A stretch of 64,000 nt of DNA, from assembly GCA_038528235.1 (NCBI GenBank), contig JBCBEX010000004.1, forward strand, positions 46,786 to 110,785, written 5' to 3'. Positions 63,503 through 64,000 of this stretch are shown one piece after another (the stretch's first letter is position 1; each line of letters opens with the position of its first letter). Both the position numbers and the translations under genes were made by a program. This stretch comes from JBCBEX01 sp038528235 (GTDB lineage: Bacteria; Bacteroidota; Rhodothermia; Rhodothermales; Rubricoccaceae). The notes beneath the pieces were generated by a model. The model searched no databases, was not told the origin of the DNA, and was given only the letters and a program-made list of their open reading frames with translations.

Positions 63503-64000
63503 TGAAGCCGTCCACGCGCACGAGGTCGCTCTCAACGTGATCGACCTGGGCGAACACCACGACGGTACCGTCCTCAGAGGCTGTGAGCACGGGCGTACCG
63601 GGAAGCCGCTGCACCGAGGGAAGCACGCGTTCGGTGCGCTGCCCCGTGCCCGGTTCCCAACGAACGAGCGCCTGCGCCGAGTCGCTCTGGGCGAGGTAGA
63701 CGAGCGCGTCGTCCGCGACGGTCCACGCGAGCGGATCGGCGAGGTCGGCCAGCAACGGAGTCGCCTCCCTGTTGTCCGGATCGATGCGCCATAGGCCGGG
63801 TTCGCCATAGCGCGCGACGAGGAGCCTCCCGTCTGGACCCTCGGCTCCGACGATCGCGCCGGCCGTGCCTGGGATGCGCTCTGGCGTTCCGCCCTCAATT
63901 GCAACGCGCCATAGCTGCCACGTCTCCCCGCGATTGGAAGCGAAGAGCACGGACGTGCCGTCCTGCGACCAGCGCGGGTGGCGAGCATCGGCATCGGGCG
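63498..64000 (-). CDS. WD40/PD40-type beta-propeller protein, 5' end missing
   Basis: The gene runs off the window edge; 167 residues are visible. The repeats WSQDGTSVLFASNRGETWQL and LWRIDPDNREATPL are typical of TolB-like PD40 blades. Such propellers close TolB, peptidase-associated proteins or one-component regulators with a winged-helix N-terminus. Without the N-terminus I cannot choose. The stop overlaps the array at 63466. Confidence 0.8.
   Translation of the reverse strand, partial: PDADARHPRWSQDGTSVLFASNRGETWQLWRVAIEGGTPERIPGTAGAIVGAEGPDGRLLVARYGEPGLWRIDPDNREATPLLADLADPLAWTVADDALVYLAQSDSAQALVRWEPGTGQRTERVLPSVQRLPGTPVLTASEDGTVVVFAQVDHVESDLVRVDGFK

Overview
This 64 kb window comes from a high-GC bacterial chromosome, and the gene content points to Rhodothermota, the Salinibacter/Rubricoccus side of the Bacteroidota superphylum. 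The evidence for this is a Por-type (T9SS) sorting tail on the protein at 22298-23443, a fused RibBA, and the order miaB / sigma-54 activator / lptE, which I know from Bacteroidota. Many genes start with GTG or TTG and lack a clear Shine-Dalgarno site. Most of the window is ordinary core genome on both strands, and long antisense reading frames are common because of the GC bias.

Layout. 0.2-4.4 kb: a tripartite efflux system (ABC ATPase, HlyD-type adaptor, TolC-type channel), interrupted by a four-helix-bundle gene inside a repeat-bounded insert. 4.7-10.2 kb: a membrane protein, ribBA, pfkA, a lipoprotein, a DEDDh exonuclease and a second lipoprotein. 10.5-15.7 kb: a family-4-type uracil-DNA glycosylase, dnaB, pth, the rplY/prs pair and tRNA-Gln. 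16-22.1 kb: an Asp/Glu racemase, a sugar-phosphate transferase, an ABC-F protein and a GAF-PP2C phosphatase. 22.3-30.8 kb: a T9SS cargo protein, priA, a GH16-like secreted protein, SRP RNA, folA and a PAS histidine kinase. 30.9-43.2 kb: dnaX-ybaB-recR, an LptF/G permease, a RuvC-like nuclease, a membrane protein, gyrB, an Uma2 protein, a MaoC protein and a lone ABC ATPase. 43.6-49.0 kb: an accessory block with a LuxR regulator, a 1085-residue protein of twelve 30-residue repeats plus LamG-like and membrane regions, a second LuxR 3' tail, and two AT-richer orphan genes. 49.0-63.9 kb: thiL, a HigBA pair, anmK, a TPR protein, a processive glycosyltransferase, lptE, a sigma-54 activator, an Uma2 gene with a small partner, miaB, a DUF4291 gene, a lipoprotein, pyrG and a truncated PD40 propeller gene.

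The most unusual feature is a family of degenerate short-period arrays in gene gaps. Nine loci carry them: five with a 7-bp period (AAGTGGC-like or GAAGTGG-like) and four with an 8-bp period (GTGTGAAC-like). Six of the nine loci are inverted pairs. At 2404-2898 the pair forms 32-bp terminal inverted repeats (26/32 identical) around a gene of the 23S rRNA-IVS / Avd-like four-helix-bundle family. The other pairs enclose only 20-140 bp, so they look like gene-less versions of the same element. Arrays overlap start or stop codons, and at lptE one array encodes the hydrophobic part of the signal peptide. A separate set of REP-like palindromes also sits between genes.
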